Shown here: one piece after another, positions 16,079 to 24,617 of the stretch | How positions within the stretch are numbered: position 1 is the first letter of the stretch | Layout of the letters: every line of letters starts with the position of its first letter | Source of the DNA: Hominimerdicola alba | GTDB lineage: Bacteria; Bacillota; Clostridia; Oscillospirales; Ruminococcaceae | NCBI RefSeq assembly: GCF_900112155.1 | Contig: NZ_FOKQ01000004.1 | Coordinates: forward strand, 44,445 to 108,444 | Direction: 5' to 3' | Length of the DNA: 64,000 nt | Position numbers and translations under genes: made by a program | The notes under the pieces: generated by a model | Told to the model about the DNA's origin: nothing | Database searches by the model: none | What the model saw: only the letters and a program-made list of their open reading frames with translations

Positions 16079-17483
16079 TTATTTCAGTAACTTGTCCCAG
16101 ACACCCAGTGAACCCAGCAGCAGAACAAACAGCAGTACAGGCTCGATGAACTTCACCATAACGATGTACATACCCTTTCTGCCGAAACGCTCGCCGTTCT
16201 TGGTTGCCTCGTCAATGATGGTCTTGGGCTTGACTATCCAGCCGATAAGTACGCAGGTGCTGATTGCAACTACAGGCATCAGGATATTATTGGAGATATA
16301 GTCAAATATATCCAGTATCTGACCAACGCTGCCGTTAGGCAATGTCAGATCGAAGTAGAACACATTGTAGCCCAGACAGATGATAACGCCAAGCACCAGC
16401 GCAGCAACTGTCTCGATGATAACTGCCTTTTTACGTGACCAGCCAAACTTGTCCATAAAGCCAGAAACAACAGCTTCCAGTATGGATATGGAGCTTGTCA
16501 GCGCTGCAAACAGTACCATTATAAAGAATGCAGCACCTATCCATGTGCCCGCAGGACCCATAGCCTCGAATACCTTGGGCAGTGCAATAAACATAAGTCC
16601 GGGACCAGCTGTCATGCCATCTGAGCCGAGGAATGCGTATACCGCAGGGATTATCATAACGCCCGCAAGGAAAGCTACCAGTGTGTCGAATATCTCAATG
16701 CGGTTTACCGACTTCATCAGGTTCTCATCGTCCTTGAAGTAGGAACCGTATGTTACCATGATACCCATAGCCACGCTTATGGAGTAGAACAGCTGTCCCA
16801 TAGCGTCAAGCACAACGTGGAATAGTTCTTTTGCGCCCATGCCGTCAATGTTGGGCACAACGAATATCTTGAAGCCCTCCATGCCTGTCCTGCCGTCATC
16901 ACCTTTAAGGGTCAGAGAGAATATTGATTATACCGATGATAGCCAGCAGCAGCAAAGGCATCAGCACCTTGGATATAGCCTCGATGCCCTTGTTTACGCC
17001 CAGTGCGATCACAACAGCTGTCGCTGCAAGGAATATAACATCAAATACTATTGGTGAAACAGTCGAGGTTATGAACCCGCCGAAATAATCATCACCCGCA
17101 GCAGCAGCGCCGTTGCCCGTAGCGAATACGGTGAAGTATTTCAGCACCCAGCCGCCTATGATACAGTAGTAAGGAAGTATCATGAAAGGCACTATCTCCG
17201 CGATAACGCCTATCCATTTTGACTTGCTGTGCAGTACACCGTAAGCTGTAAGACAGCCCTGCTTGGTCTTTCTGCCCATTGCAACTTCGCTGACCAGCAG
17301 TGTGAAGCCGAATGTCAGGGCGAGTACCAGGTATATCACCAGGAATATACCGCCGCCGTTTTTAGCCGCAAGATATGGGAATCGCCAGATGTTTCCAAGT
17401 CCCACCGCCGAACCTGCCGCCGCAAGTACGAATCCCAGGGAGCTTGAAAATGAATTACGCTTTGTTCCGCTTGATTTTTCCAT
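16079..17483 (-). pseudogene. Sodium:neurotransmitter-type (NSS/SNF) symporter with a frameshift
   Basis: The N-terminal part (192 codons from 17483) has the NSS first helix with GSAVGLGNIWRFPY, the sodium and substrate site of the LeuT fold, and ends abruptly near 16905. The next frame resumes at once with LTLKGDDGRTGMEGF and runs to 16079, completing a protein of about 460 residues, the normal NSS length. One extra base in the ATATTGATTA region near 16924 explains the break; dropping a single T restores the frame. The downstream ATG at 16882 has no ribosome site. Intact, it would import amino acids with Na+. The shift may be a real mutation or a sequence error. Confidence 0.85.
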
Positions 17484-17576
17484 TTTCTAACACTTCCGTT
17501 TCCTTGATATCTCTCATGCCACCTATCCGATCAGGCATGAAAATATCAAAAATTTAAATAAGATTTACCTTTTGAC

Positions 17577-17605
17577 ATTATAGCATATTTCCGATTTTAT
17601 TGCAA
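17577..17605 (-). promoter_or_regulatory. Promoter of the NSS symporter gene
   Basis: Minus-strand TTGCAA, 17 bp, TATAAT. The leader contains a hairpin with TCATGCC/GGCATGA arms near 17513-17540. Confidence 0.8.
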
Positions 17606-17773
17606 CCCAATAAATGAATTACGGTCAGTTTTTTTATGAACTTTCAATCGGTAAAATTTAGTATATTATCATGACACCGTATAATCACGTTAGCATGGTC
17701 AATAATAAAAACAGTGAACGGCAGAGAAACACCGTTTAACAATAGTATACCATAAAAGAAAGGAAAGATAACA

Positions 17774-18154
17774 ATGAAGAGATATCTTGCAGTGACTATC
17801 TGTGCGCTGTCGGCGGCGGCAGCCATAACAGCCTGCTCGGCAGGTGAGCGCAGCGATTCGGAGTATAAGGCAGGCAAATATGAGGAAAGCAGTACTGTGA
17901 CCACAACACGTCCTGCTGTTACTTCAAAGTCCGATACTTCAAGCAAAGCCGAAACTTCCTCACGCCGTGACGAAAGCTCATCAAAAAAGGAGGAGCTCTC
18001 ATCACACCGTGACAATGACATTTCCCGCGATGATTCGGGCGACGTAATGAGCCGTATAGGCGAGGGCATAGATGATATCCTCGAAGGCGGCAACGATGTC
18101 ATAGATGACACCATCGACACAGGCAGAGATGTGGCAGACGATATACTCAGATAA
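17774..18154 (+). CDS. Small Ser/Asp-rich lipoprotein
   Basis: 126 residues. A signal peptide with a lipobox (AITAC, Cys21) predicts lipid anchoring outside the membrane. The mature part is low-complexity: Ser/Thr/Lys-rich to about residue 80, then acidic helical repeats with Asp-Asp-Ile and Asp-Val-Asp pattern to the end. No catalytic motif. An AAAGGA ribosome site is present and a terminator follows, so it is a single-gene unit. Function unknown. Confidence 0.8.
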   Translation: MKRYLAVTICALSAAAAITACSAGERSDSEYKAGKYEESSTVTTTRPAVTSKSDTSSKAETSSRRDESSSKKEELSSHRDNDISRDDSGDVMSRIGEGIDDILEGGNDVIDDTIDTGRDVADDILR

Positions 18155-18157
18155 TCA

Positions 18158-18189
18158 CAAGGCGGGTCAGCACCCGCCTTGATTTTTTT
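18158..18189 (+). terminator. Intrinsic terminator after the lipoprotein gene
   Basis: CAAGGCGGGT pairs with ACCCGCCTTG, then A and seven T. Confidence 0.9.
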
Positions 18190-18243
18190 CTCAGATCAAG
18201 AGCGTCCATACATAGTATAACCGACAAATTCTTTCCCAATCTC

Positions 18244-18272
18244 TTTACATTCAAGAAATAATTTGTTATAAT
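18244..18272 (+). promoter_or_regulatory. Promoter of the response-regulator gene
   Basis: TTTACA, 17 bp, TATAAT; the leader to the ATG is about 100 bases. Confidence 0.85.
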
Positions 18273-18380
18273 ATATAACGGACTTGTTCATTACCCCGCC
18301 CATACAAAGATACGGTGAAAAAGCATCGAAGATGAAGACTGAACTTTTCTGAAAAGGAAACAAAACGGAAGGAGAAAACT

Positions 18381-19052
18381 ATGCAGAAAACAATACTTAT
18401 AATAGAAGACGATTCAGAGATAAATGATATGCTCCGCATACTGCTTAGGCAGAACGGTTACAGCACCATAAGCGCCTATTCGGGCACTGAGGGGCTTCTC
18501 GCCCACAGCAAGGACGTTAGCCTTATACTCTTGGACCTCATGCTGCCGGGGCGCAGCGGTGATGAAGTTATCAGGGAACTGAAAGAAAAGCACAATGTCC
18601 CTGTTATAATCACAAGCGCCATACACGATGTTGAGAAAAAAGTGGATCTTTTTTCTCTGGGGGCTGATGACTATATTACAAAGCCTTTCAATAATGATGA
18701 GCTGCTTGCACGTATCGGTGCAAGGCTGAGGGCGAATTCGGGGGCTGCATCGGGGGAGATGATAGTCTACAAAGATATCGAGCTAAATGCCACAGATTTT
18801 ACTGTGACGGTGGCAGGCAAGCCCGTTGAACTGCCCCGCTACGAATTCGCACTGCTGAAACTATTCATGGAGAACCAGAACCGCACCTGCACCAAAAGCC
18901 TTATCTACGATACCGTCTGGGATTATGAAAATTCTGCCGACGACAATACCCTGAACGTACATATGAGCAAGCTCCGCAAAAAGCTGAAAGAATGCAGCGA
19001 CGAGGAATACATAGAAACCGTCTGGGGCATAGGCTACCGCATGAAGAAATGA
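18381..19052 (+). CDS. OmpR-family response regulator
   Basis: 223 residues. Receiver domain with acidic pocket EDD (10-12), phosphorylation site D52 in LLDLMLPG and K101 in ITKPF, then a winged-helix DNA-binding domain (about 127-223) ending ETVWGIGYRM. The ABC transporter and histidine kinase genes that follow make a typical BceRS/BcrAB-like detoxification module, although here the kinase is last. It probably activates the transporter through the TTAAG repeats found just upstream of that gene. GGAAGGAG precedes the ATG. Confidence 0.95.
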   Translation: MQKTILIIEDDSEINDMLRILLRQNGYSTISAYSGTEGLLAHSKDVSLILLDLMLPGRSGDEVIRELKEKHNVPVIITSAIHDVEKKVDLFSLGADDYITKPFNNDELLARIGARLRANSGAASGEMIVYKDIELNATDFTVTVAGKPVELPRYEFALLKLFMENQNRTCTKSLIYDTVWDYENSADDNTLNVHMSKLRKKLKECSDEEYIETVWGIGYRMKK

Positions 19053-19056
19053 TCGG

Positions 19057-19111
19057 TTAAGGATTTTTTAAGGGTTGAATTAAGTGTTTATTAAGACCTT
19101 GCTGTTATAAT
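19057..19111 (+). promoter_or_regulatory. Four TTAAG direct repeats plus -10 box: likely response-regulator target
   Basis: TTAAG at 19057, 19068, 19080 and 19091, spaced 11, 12 and 11 bp, i.e. one helical turn each. A perfect TATAAT lies at 19106-19111, but no -35 box is recognisable; the last two repeats cover that position. This is the layout expected for an OmpR-family activator binding in tandem. Confidence 0.7.
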
Positions 19112-19141
19112 AAAAACAACAAAAGAACGGAGGTCAAGAAA

Positions 19142-20059
19142 ATGCGAGAGATCGTGATCCAGACAAAGCAGCTTACAAAAAGCTACGGAAGATCTACCGC
19201 CCTGGACCATGCCGATATGACTGTATACAAAGGAGATATCTACGGTCTTATCGGCAGAAACGGCGCGGGCAAGACAACAATGATGAAACTGGTTTCGGGA
19301 CTTACCGAACCCACAAACGGCGAGTATTCCATTTTCGGAAAAACAGGTCTGGCGGCGGCAAACGAAAAGCGCCGCATAGGATGTCTTATTGAAAGCCCTG
19401 CCTTTTTCGGGAATATGACAGCTTACCAGAACCTGCGCTACTACTGCTATCAGAAAGGCATAGCCGACCGCAGGCAGATAGACGAGGTACTTGAACTTGT
19501 AAAGCTGAGTGATGCCAGAAATAAAAAATTCAAGACATTTTCACTGGGTATGAAGCAGAGGCTTGGCATAGCCTTTGCGGTACTGGATAATCCCGATATA
19601 GTTATACTCGATGAACCTATCAACGGTCTTGACCCCATAGGCATAAGCGAACTGCGTGAGACTTTCCGCAGGCTTTCACACGAAAGGGGCATGACGCTGA
19701 TAATCTCCAGCCATATCCTTTCTGAACTTTATGCAGTGGCTAACAGGTTCATGTTCATCGAAAACGGAAAGGTACTGAAAGAGGTATCAAAATCCGAGCT
19801 TGACCTAGAATGCAGCCGATGCATAGCACTTGGTACAGACGATACAGCAAAAGCATCGAATGTACTTGAAAGACAGCTGGGCATAACCGATTACAAGGTG
19901 ATAGACAGCCACGAGATAAGGATATACGACGAGAACGCCAAGCCCAACATCGTCAACAGGACACTGGTGCAGAACGATGTTGATGTAATGAAGATACACG
20001 AATCAGGCGTTTCGCTGGAGGATTATTTCAAGCAGCTGGTTGGGGAGGTGAAGTCATGA
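19142..20059 (+). CDS. ABC transporter ATP-binding protein (BcrA/lantibiotic-immunity type)
   Basis: 305 residues. Walker A GRNGAGKTT (38-46), signature SLGMKQR (133-139) and Walker B VILDEP (153-158) followed by the D-loop. The C-terminal extension of about 90 residues is typical of the bacitracin/lantibiotic-resistance ATPases. Its stop overlaps the permease start by ATGA, so the two are made together as an exporter or immunity transporter for a peptide antibiotic. The substrate is inferred from the family only. Expression is probably controlled by the TTAAG repeats upstream. Confidence 0.93.
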   Translation: MREIVIQTKQLTKSYGRSTALDHADMTVYKGDIYGLIGRNGAGKTTMMKLVSGLTEPTNGEYSIFGKTGLAAANEKRRIGCLIESPAFFGNMTAYQNLRYYCYQKGIADRRQIDEVLELVKLSDARNKKFKTFSLGMKQRLGIAFAVLDNPDIVILDEPINGLDPIGISELRETFRRLSHERGMTLIISSHILSELYAVANRFMFIENGKVLKEVSKSELDLECSRCIALGTDDTAKASNVLERQLGITDYKVIDSHEIRIYDENAKPNIVNRTLVQNDVDVMKIHESGVSLEDYFKQLVGEVKS

Positions 20060-20814
20060 TAAATCTTATGAAAGCGGATCTTTACCGCATAGTCAAAACA
20101 AAGGGCTTCATAATATTCTGGCTGGTGTCTTTTCTGGTATCCATGCTTTCCATAGCCAACCACGAACCGGGAGGCATACTGCTGGGGGGAGATTTCGACC
20201 TGAATGCAGACCGCAAGCTGGATATCTTACAGACTGCCATGAACCTTGTGTACTACTTTCTGCTGATAATGCCTGTTTTCGGCATAATCACTGCGGAATT
20301 TTCGGAGCACACCATCAAGAACACCATAACCTCAGCCATCAGCAAAGGGAAATTCTATTTTGCAAAGACCCTGTTTGCCCTTGTTTATTCACTGGGCTGC
20401 TTCCTCGGAGCGAACTATCTGTTCTATTTCGTGAACCGCGCTGTAAACGGCAGCAAGTACAGTTCGCCCTTAGGTGAGTATTCAAAGATACTTTTCGGAC
20501 AGTTTCCTGTATTTGTGGCGATAGTATCGGCATTCGTTTTCTTTGCTTTCTTTTTCAAGAAGGGTGCGGCTTTCAACTCCATCGTGATAATCACACCGCT
20601 GGTGTATTCATTTATCATATCCATACTCTGCGAGATAGACGGCGCACAAAAGGTTTGCCAAAAGCTGATAAAATTCGAGGTAAGCACCATGATAGCCAAC
20701 CTTGCTTTAGGCTGTTCAAAAAGCTACCGAACCGACTGCTACATAATATCAGCTGTAGTTACCGTGATATCCTGCGTACTGGGATATCTGATATGGAAAA
20801 AAAGAGAAGTCTGA
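20056..20814 (+). CDS. ABC transporter permease (ABC-2 type)
   Basis: 252 residues with about six hydrophobic helices: one near 18-36, a pair around 70-135, and three in the C-terminal half, ending in a short basic tail (WKKREV). This matches the BcrB/LanE-G-like permeases that pair with the ATPase before it. The ATG overlaps the ATPase stop by 4 bp. Such permeases work as dimers with two ATPase subunits. No other domain is evident. Confidence 0.88.
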   Translation: MINLMKADLYRIVKTKGFIIFWLVSFLVSMLSIANHEPGGILLGGDFDLNADRKLDILQTAMNLVYYFLLIMPVFGIITAEFSEHTIKNTITSAISKGKFYFAKTLFALVYSLGCFLGANYLFYFVNRAVNGSKYSSPLGEYSKILFGQFPVFVAIVSAFVFFAFFFKKGAAFNSIVIITPLVYSFIISILCEIDGAQKVCQKLIKFEVSTMIANLALGCSKSYRTDCYIISAVVTVISCVLGYLIWKKREV

Positions 20815-20818
20815 AAAA

Positions 20819-20837
20819 AGTAAACTGACAGTTTACT
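20819..20837. promoter_or_regulatory. Perfect 19-bp palindrome, possible operator
   Basis: AGTAAACTG-A-CAGTTTACT directly after the permease stop. With one central base it cannot form a good RNA hairpin, so a dimeric DNA-binding protein site is more likely. Confidence 0.5.
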
Positions 20838-20838
20838 G

Positions 20839-20873
20839 AACGCCGCGGCGAAAAACTCAGCTGCGGCGTTTGG
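20839..20873 (+). terminator. GC-rich stem-loop before the kinase gene, possible weak terminator
   Basis: AACGCCGC pairs with GCGGCGTT around a 16-base loop, followed by only three T. It may reduce readthrough into the kinase gene. Confidence 0.45.
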
Positions 20874-20910
20874 TGCTGGATATAATATTTTTAGAATTGG
20901 GGGTGCCGTC

Positions 20911-21792
20911 ATGACAGCGGCAGTTATAATATTATCGGTGATCCTTGCTGTCGTGACGGCGCTTTTTATGCTTGAAAAGAAAGAGCTGGCAAACATAGCG
21001 AGACAGCTGGCAGAGCTGAGAAGTCAGGATACAAACCGCCTTATCAACGGCGAAAACGGCATGGCGGATAAGCTTATCGTGGAGATAAATTCCATGCTGA
21101 AAGAGATACGCGAGACCAAGGCTGACTACAAAAAGAAAAACCACGCTCTTGAACAGATGATAACCAATGTGTCCCACGACCTGCGCACACCTTTGACCTC
21201 GGCGATGGGCTATATCGACCTGATACAGCACTCCGATCTTTCCGAGGAAGAAAAGAGCAGAGAACTTGCCATAATCGAGAACCGCCTTATCAGGCTTCAG
21301 GAGCTGATAAACTCATTCTTCGAGCTGTGGAAGATAATCTCCCGCGGCAAGAGCCCCGACAGGTCAAACGTTGATATCGTGGCTGTTCTTGAAGAAGCTA
21401 TCGTGCACTACTACGATGATTACTGCGGCAGGGACAGGCAGATAGTATTCAACTGCAACCAGCGCAAGCGCATGATATCCTCAAACAGGAATATGCTGCT
21501 GAGGATATTCGATAATCTTATAGGCAACGCCCTGAAACACGGCACAGGCGACCTTACCATAACAGTGATCGAGGGGGACGATATGCGCATAACCTTTGAG
21601 AACGACATTATCTCACAGGATATCGACACCGAGCATATCTTCGATGAATTCTACACAACTGATATCTCTCGAACCAAGGGGAATACGGGACTGGGTCTGG
21701 CAATAGCAAAGCAGTTCACCGAGATGCTGGACGGGACAATCTCTGCTACGCTTTCAGACGGGAAGTTTATACTGACTATCACTATGCAGTGA
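20911..21792 (+). CDS. Sensor histidine kinase with minimal sensor part
   Basis: 293 residues. One N-terminal membrane helix (about 3-20) with almost no outside loop, then a coiled linker, a dimerisation domain with the phospho-acceptor H89 in SHDLRTPLTS, and an ATPase domain with DNLIGNALKH (N box) and TGLGLAIAKQ (G2 box). The lack of a sensor domain is typical of kinases that sense through a partner ABC transporter. It is the presumed partner of the regulator at 18381. The start follows GGGGGT. Confidence 0.93.
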   Translation: MTAAVIILSVILAVVTALFMLEKKELANIARQLAELRSQDTNRLINGENGMADKLIVEINSMLKEIRETKADYKKKNHALEQMITNVSHDLRTPLTSAMGYIDLIQHSDLSEEEKSRELAIIENRLIRLQELINSFFELWKIISRGKSPDRSNVDIVAVLEEAIVHYYDDYCGRDRQIVFNCNQRKRMISSNRNMLLRIFDNLIGNALKHGTGDLTITVIEGDDMRITFENDIISQDIDTEHIFDEFYTTDISRTKGNTGLGLAIAKQFTEMLDGTISATLSDGKFILTITMQ

Positions 21793-21828
21793 GGGGTATT
21801 CTGGGTAGCCATAAAATGAGGTGATATA

Positions 21829-22302
21829 ATGAATGTACCGGATAATATTGACGTACAGACAGGCTATTATAAAAAGGAAGCTTTTGAAGAGTTTGCCGAC
21901 ATGGCGGAACGAGAAAGCAAATTTCTCGGCGTACCGATAGGCGTACTGTTTACCGATATAAATGATCTGAAAAAATATCACGACTATCACGGCCATCTGA
22001 TGAGCGATGTTCAGGTCAGGAAAGTGGCTTTGATAATTCAGGAAGCCACAGAATGCAGAGGAGAGTACTACCGTTTCGGCAGCGATGAATTTGTTGTAGT
22101 GTTCCGGTGCTTTAGAAAAGAAGAGTTTGACAGATACATGAAGAGCATAGCCGAAGCCAAAGAAAGGCTGGAAAGATCAGACGTTATCAGTTTTGCGGCG
22201 GGAGAATGCTTTGCTGAGTCCGCCAAGGATATACGCTTGGCGCTGAAGACCGCATATGAAAGGATGCGTGCTGATAAGGAAAGGTATCATGCGGGGCATT
22301 AG
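21829..22302 (+). CDS. Small stand-alone GGDEF-like protein (GSDEF)
   Basis: 157 residues, little more than one GGDEF domain. The nucleotide-site region reads FTDINDLKKYHDYHGH (about 45-60), as in diguanylate cyclases, but the signature loop is RFGSDEF with Ser instead of the second Gly. The RxxD inhibitory site expected five residues before the signature is absent. Its activity is therefore uncertain: it may make c-di-GMP weakly or only bind nucleotide. GAGGTGAT precedes the ATG. It follows the kinase gene by 36 bp and may be co-transcribed. Confidence 0.85.
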   Translation: MNVPDNIDVQTGYYKKEAFEEFADMAERESKFLGVPIGVLFTDINDLKKYHDYHGHLMSDVQVRKVALIIQEATECRGEYYRFGSDEFVVVFRCFRKEEFDRYMKSIAEAKERLERSDVISFAAGECFAESAKDIRLALKTAYERMRADKERYHAGH

Positions 22303-22316
22303 TGAAGATGGGGTGT

Positions 22317-23083
22317 CGCGGCAGAAAACCTGCGCACTAAACAAACTATGCCGCGAATAGAGCTTTGGCTCAAGCCTTTCGCGAAAGGCTTGCGGGAGTT
22401 TGAGGGCAGAGCCCTCAATCACCAAGGCACAAAACTAAAATGCTCAGCGAACTAGAAGAGCATAGCAAACTACCGACCAAATAAGGCGCGGCAATAATCA
22501 AAAAAATGAGCGTGGACAATACAAACGTCCACGCTCAAACTATTTGCGGAAATTATTGCCGCGCCTGAAATCAACGGCGTTAGCTCGTTGATTTCTCGAC
22601 CCGAGGAACGAGGGGCGAAAGCTCGCAAACTAGCGCACACAGCAAATGTCCGACTATACTAACAAAGTCCTGATTTTTGGACTAATAGCACTTTCGGACA
22701 GGTATTCGTTTTTGAACACAACAGAGTGTGGCACTCTTATCCATACGTACTGCGGTAGACAATGTCGCCCCTTGCGGGTCGAGTCATCGGAAACGCTTCG
22801 CTGTCCGATGACGGCGTAGCAATAATACACGCGGATAGTTTGAGCGTGGACGGTTGTATTGTCCACGCTCGGATTTTTGTAGCGGTGACTGCGTCGACCG
22901 CGTGCCGCGCCTTTTTTGACATGAGCGGGAGTTTGCTGTTCTCTTATAGCTTGCTATATATTACGGCTTTGCGCCTTGAGTTGAGGGCTCTGCCCTCAAC
23001 TCCCGCAAGCCTGCTAGCGCGAGGCTTGACCGCACGCTTTGTTTCGCGGCTTAGTTTGTTTTGTTCGCAAGTTTCCTGCCGCG
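22317..23083. repeat. Mirror-symmetric multi-hairpin element, full copy B
   Basis: Same plan as copy A: ends CGCGGCAGAAAAC and a near-match ending CTGCCGCG. Modules are present in mirrored order, e.g. CAAGCC...GGCTTG, TGAGGGC-AGA-GCCCTCA, GAGCGTGGAC...GTCCACGCTC inside a GGCGCGGCAATAAT stem, GAAATCAACG...CGTTGATTTC, and the central TGTCCGA...TCGGACA. The right arm carries an extra small hairpin (GCGGT...ACCGC near 22880) and a CTGCTAGCGCGAGG variant shared with copy E. It fills the gap between the GGDEF and AraC genes. Confidence 0.85.
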
Positions 23084-23168
23084 AAAATTCGCTCGTTGTG
23101 CAATTGCACAAAACCAATACGCTACAATTATTTAGAATGTGGAATTTTGCACGATTGCTTGTTTGCTC

Positions 23169-23197
23169 TTGACGATGGTGAGTATTTGTGGTATTAT
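23169..23197 (+). promoter_or_regulatory. Promoter of the AraC-family gene
   Basis: TTGACG, 17 bp, TATTAT, just outside the right end of element B. Confidence 0.8.
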
Positions 23198-23233
23198 AAA
23201 TATAACAATATTAACCTATGGAGGTTACACACT

Positions 23234-24052
23234 ATGTTCTTTGACGATTACCCTATCGTAGGCACAGAGACACGTTTGCCTATCTACATAATAACCATCG
23301 GTCAGAATGAATATCAGTCCCACGTTAGCAGACCCGAGGGCTTTCGCTACCCTCAGATAATCTACTGCACTAAGGGCAGCGGTATGCTCAATGTGAACGG
23401 CGCCAGCTACCGTATATCCCCGAATATGGGCTTTTTCCTGCCTGCTGATGTTCCTCACGAATACTACACCACAGGCGACCTCTGGGATACCCGCTGGATA
23501 ACCGCAGGGGGTTACGGCTACGACCGTATGCTGAAAGAATTCGGCATGACTGAGCCCCGGGTTTTCAGGCTCAGCGATATAAATGTTCTGGAAGAGGGCT
23601 TTATGAAGATGCATGATGCTCTCCGCAGTGATACAATATTTGGAAATTATCGGGCATCGGGACTGCTTTACAATTTCCTGATAGATTTTTACAGAGTAGT
23701 ATCAGGCGAATACGAGGGCAGCGAGCCTTCGGGACCGCTGGTAAAGGCTATCGAGTACATAAACCGCAATTATCCCGAGAAGATAACACTGGAACAGCTG
23801 TGTGATGTATCGGGGGTCAGCAAGCAGCATCTTTGCAGGCTTTTCAGGAAATCACTTGACTGCCGACCTACGGAATACGTGGCTAAGCGCCGTATACGCG
23901 AAGCTAAGCAGCTTCTGGCGAACACAGAGAAGCCTATCGAACAGATAGCTGTGGAGACCGGTTTCTGCACCCCCGGATACCTGTGCGAGCTTTTCAAGAG
24001 GTATGAGGAGATAACTCCCGGAGAGTACCGCAAGGAATTTACCAGGGATTAA
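23234..24052 (+). CDS. AraC-family transcriptional regulator
   Basis: 272 residues from the ATG at 23234, set by GGAGGT just upstream; the frame is open 65 codons further back but that part is repeat-element DNA. The N-terminal half is a cupin-like sensing domain (GSGMLNVNG then FFLPADVPHEY), as in sugar-responsive AraC proteins. The C-terminal 100 residues carry two helix-turn-helix motifs (LEQLCDVSGVSKQHLCRLF and IEQIAVETGFCTPGYLCELF). It probably senses a carbohydrate and activates catabolic genes; the target is not evident locally. Confidence 0.92.
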   Translation: MFFDDYPIVGTETRLPIYIITIGQNEYQSHVSRPEGFRYPQIIYCTKGSGMLNVNGASYRISPNMGFFLPADVPHEYYTTGDLWDTRWITAGGYGYDRMLKEFGMTEPRVFRLSDINVLEEGFMKMHDALRSDTIFGNYRASGLLYNFLIDFYRVVSGEYEGSEPSGPLVKAIEYINRNYPEKITLEQLCDVSGVSKQHLCRLFRKSLDCRPTEYVAKRRIREAKQLLANTEKPIEQIAVETGFCTPGYLCELFKRYEEITPGEYRKEFTRD

Positions 24053-24060
24053 CGGCGGCT

Positions 24061-24543
24061 ATGAAAGTATCTTTTGACCTTGATGATACGCTTTTCGTAT
24101 CAGAGAAGAATTTTAAAGTTGAACCCGCGCTGAGATTTCCGCTGAACCTTATTTACAAGGAACGGCTTCGGGCAGGGACCATAGAACTTATGAAATATAT
24201 CCGCAGTGCGGGTATCGAGCTTTGGATATACACCACGTCATTTCGGTCGGAGAGGTATATCCGCGGTATGTTCCGCAGTTACGGGATACAGCTTGATGAA
24301 GTGGTGAACGGTCAGCGCCACGCTGACGAGGTACAGAAGGGACATTCTGAGGGTATGCCCTCGAAATATCCCAGCAAGTACCGCATTGATCTGCATATCG
24401 ACGATGATATCTCGGTGGCGCAGAACGGTCGTACTTACGGTTTCAAGGTGTTCACCGTGGGTGCGCAGGACGATGATTGGGCGAACAAGATAATAGCTGA
24501 GATAGAGAAGATAAGGGCGAGGAAGAATGCGGAAAAGCGGTAA
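24061..24543 (+). CDS. HAD-superfamily hydrolase
   Basis: 160 residues with HAD motif I FDLDDTLF (5-12, Asp nucleophile and Asp acid), motif II around YTTSFRS (59-65), and motif IV IDDD near 115. No large cap domain, so it probably acts on a macromolecule or a small phosphate ester; the substrate is unknown. It begins 8 bp after the AraC gene and ends at a terminator, so it should share the AraC promoter. Residues around SKYPSKYRIDLHIDDD are typical of a small group of Firmicute HAD proteins. Confidence 0.82.
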   Translation: MKVSFDLDDTLFVSEKNFKVEPALRFPLNLIYKERLRAGTIELMKYIRSAGIELWIYTTSFRSERYIRGMFRSYGIQLDEVVNGQRHADEVQKGHSEGMPSKYPSKYRIDLHIDDDISVAQNGRTYGFKVFTVGAQDDDWANKIIAEIEKIRARKNAEKR

Positions 24544-24569
24544 GTTCGCTTTTCGTGGAAATTCGAGAG

Positions 24570-24613
24570 AAAAAAATAACGGCGGAGGACTTTATGTTCT
24601 CCGCCGATTTTTT
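24570..24613. terminator. Bidirectional terminator between convergent genes
   Basis: CGGCGGAG pairs with CTCCGCCG, with a run of A on the left and six T on the right; serves the HAD gene and the TPM gene. Confidence 0.88.
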
Positions 24614-24617
24614 GTTA

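Noticed and set aside
16079..16882. Separate short transporter gene starting at 16882
   Set aside because: No ribosome site, and the protein begins in the middle of the NSS fold; it is the second half of the frameshifted gene.
23039..23233. Upstream extension of the AraC gene by 65 codons
   Set aside because: This part lies in element B and across the promoter; the GGAGGT site fixes the start at 23234.
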